Below, in pieces: positions 5,141 through 6,717 of a stretch of DNA of 6,717 nt. A program made the position numbers and the translations under genes. The stretch comes from Nitrospira sp. (lineage in GTDB: Bacteria; Nitrospirota; Nitrospiria; Nitrospirales; Nitrospiraceae): NCBI GenBank assembly GCA_020697375.1, contig JAJFBJ010000225.1:1-6717 (forward strand), written 5' to 3'. How positions within the stretch are numbered: the first letter of the stretch is position 1; every line of letters begins with the position of its first letter. The notes under the pieces were generated by a model that saw nothing but the letters and a program-made list of their open reading frames with translations, was not told where the DNA came from and did no database searches.

Positions 5141-5545
5141 ATGAAAAAGTTGAACCAGCGCGGGGCGGTGGCGGCGGAGTTTGCACTGCTGTTGCCGGTA
5201 CTTCTAACCATCCTCTTCGGGATTATGGAATTCGGAATGATCATGTACGGCCGGGAAGTCGTAACCAATGCCACGCGAGAAGGCGCAAGGGCTGGAATCG
5301 TTCAGTCGACTCCTCCCGTCAGCGCGGGAGCGATCGAGGCCATAGCCACTAACTATCTGACCGGTACGGGCGTTAGCACTGGGAGCGTTGACTTTGATGT
5401 TCCTGCGTCCGGAGGCGGAACGGGCACTCCGGTGACCGTCACCGCTACCTATAGCTATCCCTGGCTCATTCCCTATATTCCGACTTTACTTGGCTTACCG
5501 TCGCCGCTTCCAATTCCCATCACTGTGACGATGTTGCATGAATGA
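5141..5545 (+). CDS. tadE: TadE-like minor pseudopilin
   Basis: This 134-residue protein has the TadE-type N-terminus: a short positive leader MKKLNQRG, cleavage expected after Gly8, then AVAAEFALLLPVLLTILFGIMEFG with Glu at +5 of the mature form and the typical PxL...F...E-F/Y-G pattern in the membrane helix (about 9-32). A TadE hallmark follows: REVVTNATREGARAGIV, with alternating arginines. The C-terminal part (about 60-134) is a small beta-rich exported domain with proline-rich patches (PWLIPYIP, LPSPLPIP). TadE proteins are processed by the TadV/CpaA peptidase, encoded about 3.3 kb upstream, and are needed for pilus assembly. GGAAGAGAG (5123-5131) is the likely ribosome binding site. The stop codon overlaps an in-frame ATG of the next gene (ATGA at 5542-5545), suggesting translational coupling. 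Confidence 0.9.
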   Translation: MKKLNQRGAVAAEFALLLPVLLTILFGIMEFGMIMYGREVVTNATREGARAGIVQSTPPVSAGAIEAIATNYLTGTGVSTGSVDFDVPASGGGTGTPVTVTATYSYPWLIPYIPTLLGLPSPLPIPITVTMLHE

Positions 5546-5574
5546 TACTGAGAGTATGTGAAAGGCTGGGAATT

Positions 5575-6651
5575 ATGAACAGAACTCTGTCGAAAATGGG
5601 TCTGGCAAAACCGTTTAGCAATGAGCGTGGTGTCGCCGCCGCCATGGTTGCCGTGTTCTTGACGGTCCTGCTGGCGTTTGGAGCTGCCGCGTTGGACGTC
5701 GGTCACGCATTGGTGGCGAGGAATGAATTGCAGAACGTATCGGACGCGGCCGCTCTAGCTGGCACACGTGCTCTTGGGTCCGTCTATGAAGGGATGACTC
5801 CTGCTGCGCAACAGGCCTACGTTCTCACGAGCGGCGATCAGGCACTGGTCGAAGCCGCAGTGCAAACGGCCGCCAATGCGAACACGGCGGCAGGCGTCTC
5901 GATCACCATCAATTCGTCGGACATTCAAATCGGGATTTGGGATCAAGCGACCAAAACATTGACTCCCACGGCCAATCAGCCGAAGTCGGTCCGAGTACTT
6001 TCAAGGCGGGACGGTTCAGCCAACGGGGCGATCAGTACGTTTCTCGCGAGTGTGATCGGCATGTCCAGCGTGAGCGTCAATGCCGTGGCAACGGCAGATC
6101 TGACCGCAGTTGGTCAAACGGCGCCGGGCCAATTGGACGTGCCTTTTGGCATTTCCGAGTACTATTTCACGCAGTTCGGCTGCGGCGACGCGATTAAGTT
6201 CTACCCGAACGACGGCACGCCGATCGCCTGTTCCGCCTGGCATACGTTCGACTCTTCCCCCGCCAGCGCCAATACGTTGCGGAATATCATCGATGGTATG
6301 ACTGCCGGGACATACACATCTCCTGGGACGTCGCCAGGAGACACCCTCAATTTTATAAACGGCAATGTGGCGAGCGCCTTTCCTAACTTGATTAATCTCT
6401 ACAACGCCAAGAAGGATAGCAGCGGTAACTGGGACGTCTTCGTACCTGTGTATCAATCTCCGGACTGTACTCCACCCAACGGCCCGATTGCGATCATCGG
6501 GTATGCCGAGGCTCGGATCACCAACGTCCAAGGCTCGCCGAATCATCTGATCGAGGCGACGGTACTGTGCAACATATTTGAGGGCAATACAACCGGCGGC
6601 GGACCGCCCTATGGGCCGGTTCTGTCTACGATCCCCGGTCTCGTCGAATAA
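5575..6651 (+). CDS. tadG: TadG-like Flp pilus-associated protein
   Basis: This 358-residue protein begins with a basic segment and one membrane helix (about 20-40) in the context ERGVAAAMVAVFLTVLL...ALDVGHALVARNELQNVSDAAALAGTRAL, the signature of the TadG-type N-terminal domain (Asp41, then the ARxELQ..aDAAALAGA-like block). Unlike TadE there is no Glu at +5 after the glycine, as is common in TadG types. The region 110-180 looks like beta-strands (SVRVLSRR, FLASVIGMSSVSVNAVATADL). The C-terminal half holds four cysteines (203, 219, 298, 332) and no recognisable von Willebrand A domain. It probably sits in the periplasm anchored in the inner membrane. Two starts are possible: 5542, which overlaps the tadE stop and would add 11 residues, and 5575, which has AAAGG (5561-5565) 9 nt upstream. 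I prefer 5575 with modest confidence. Confidence 0.85.
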   Translation: MNRTLSKMGLAKPFSNERGVAAAMVAVFLTVLLAFGAAALDVGHALVARNELQNVSDAAALAGTRALGSVYEGMTPAAQQAYVLTSGDQALVEAAVQTAANANTAAGVSITINSSDIQIGIWDQATKTLTPTANQPKSVRVLSRRDGSANGAISTFLASVIGMSSVSVNAVATADLTAVGQTAPGQLDVPFGISEYYFTQFGCGDAIKFYPNDGTPIACSAWHTFDSSPASANTLRNIIDGMTAGTYTSPGTSPGDTLNFINGNVASAFPNLINLYNAKKDSSGNWDVFVPVYQSPDCTPPNGPIAIIGYAEARITNVQGSPNHLIEATVLCNIFEGNTTGGGPPYGPVLSTIPGLVE

Positions 6652-6678
6652 CTCGTCAAACTGAGGAGAATAGCTCGT

Positions 6679-6717
6679 ATGGGTCGCTTGATTACGGTGT
6701 CGATTGACTGTCGGAAC
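6679..6717 (+). CDS. Start of next operon gene, possibly CpaE/TadZ (13 codons visible)
   Basis: ATG 6679 follows GAGGAG (6663-6668) at 10 nt and begins 27 bases after the tadG-like stop, so it belongs to the same operon. The visible residues are MGRLITVSIDCRN. A short beta-strand-like opening of this sort suits the receiver-like N-terminal domain of CpaE/TadZ, the MinD-type ATPase that places Tad pilus machines, and cpaE often follows in this gene order. Thirteen residues cannot prove it; the call rests mainly on context. Confidence 0.45.
   Translation, partial: MGRLITVSIDCRN

Noticed and set aside
6016..6546. Minus-strand open frame opposite the tadG-like gene (176 codons)
   Set aside because: It is arginine-rich antisense sequence of a supported gene, with no recognisable domain.

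Overview
The window holds the first part of a tad (tight adherence / Flp type IVc pilus) locus from a Gram-negative bacterium. The evidence for a two-membrane cell is a secretin gene, lipoproteins and secreted periplasmic subunits. By eye the DNA is moderately GC-rich with uniform codon use. Gene order and protein style would suit Nitrospirota (Nitrospira-like) or a proteobacterium. I cannot separate these without a search and hold the Nitrospira guess only weakly.

Layout: positions 1-672 carry, on the minus strand, the N-terminal 224 residues of a TPR lipoprotein resembling TadD, cut by the window edge. A 428-base divergent control region follows (673-1100). It holds a candidate sigma-70 promoter for the TPR gene, a candidate sigma-54 promoter facing the pilin gene, near-identical palindromes and a leader with two mutually exclusive stems. 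The plus-strand operon then runs: flp pilin (1101-1265), a perfect 12-bp hairpin, prepilin peptidase cpaA/tadV (1357-1824), cpaB/rcpC (1901-2731), a stand-alone paralogue of the CpaC N-terminal domains (2750-3370), secretin cpaC/rcpA (3418-4799, broken), a small lipoprotein (4844-5119), tadE (5141-5545), a tadG-like gene (5575-6651), and the first 13 codons of a gene that may be cpaE/tadZ (6679 onward). The cytoplasmic ATPase and platform genes (cpaF/tadA, tadB, tadC) are not in the window and would be expected downstream.

How the genes work together: Flp is the major pilin, and CpaA cleaves Flp and the TadE pseudopilin at the G/xxxxE site. CpaC forms the outer-membrane ring with CpaB as periplasmic partner. 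The small lipoprotein and the TPR lipoprotein probably serve the outer-membrane complex, and TadE and the TadG-like protein are minor envelope components.

Three points stand out. First, cpaC appears to have lost about 105-115 bp inside its BON domain with a change of reading frame, so the secretin is broken or misassembled here. Second, an intact tandem paralogue of just the CpaC N-terminal domains lies immediately upstream and ends in a CpaB-like C-terminal tail. Third, the pilin control region is dense with signals. I see no mobile element, tRNA, rRNA or CRISPR array.
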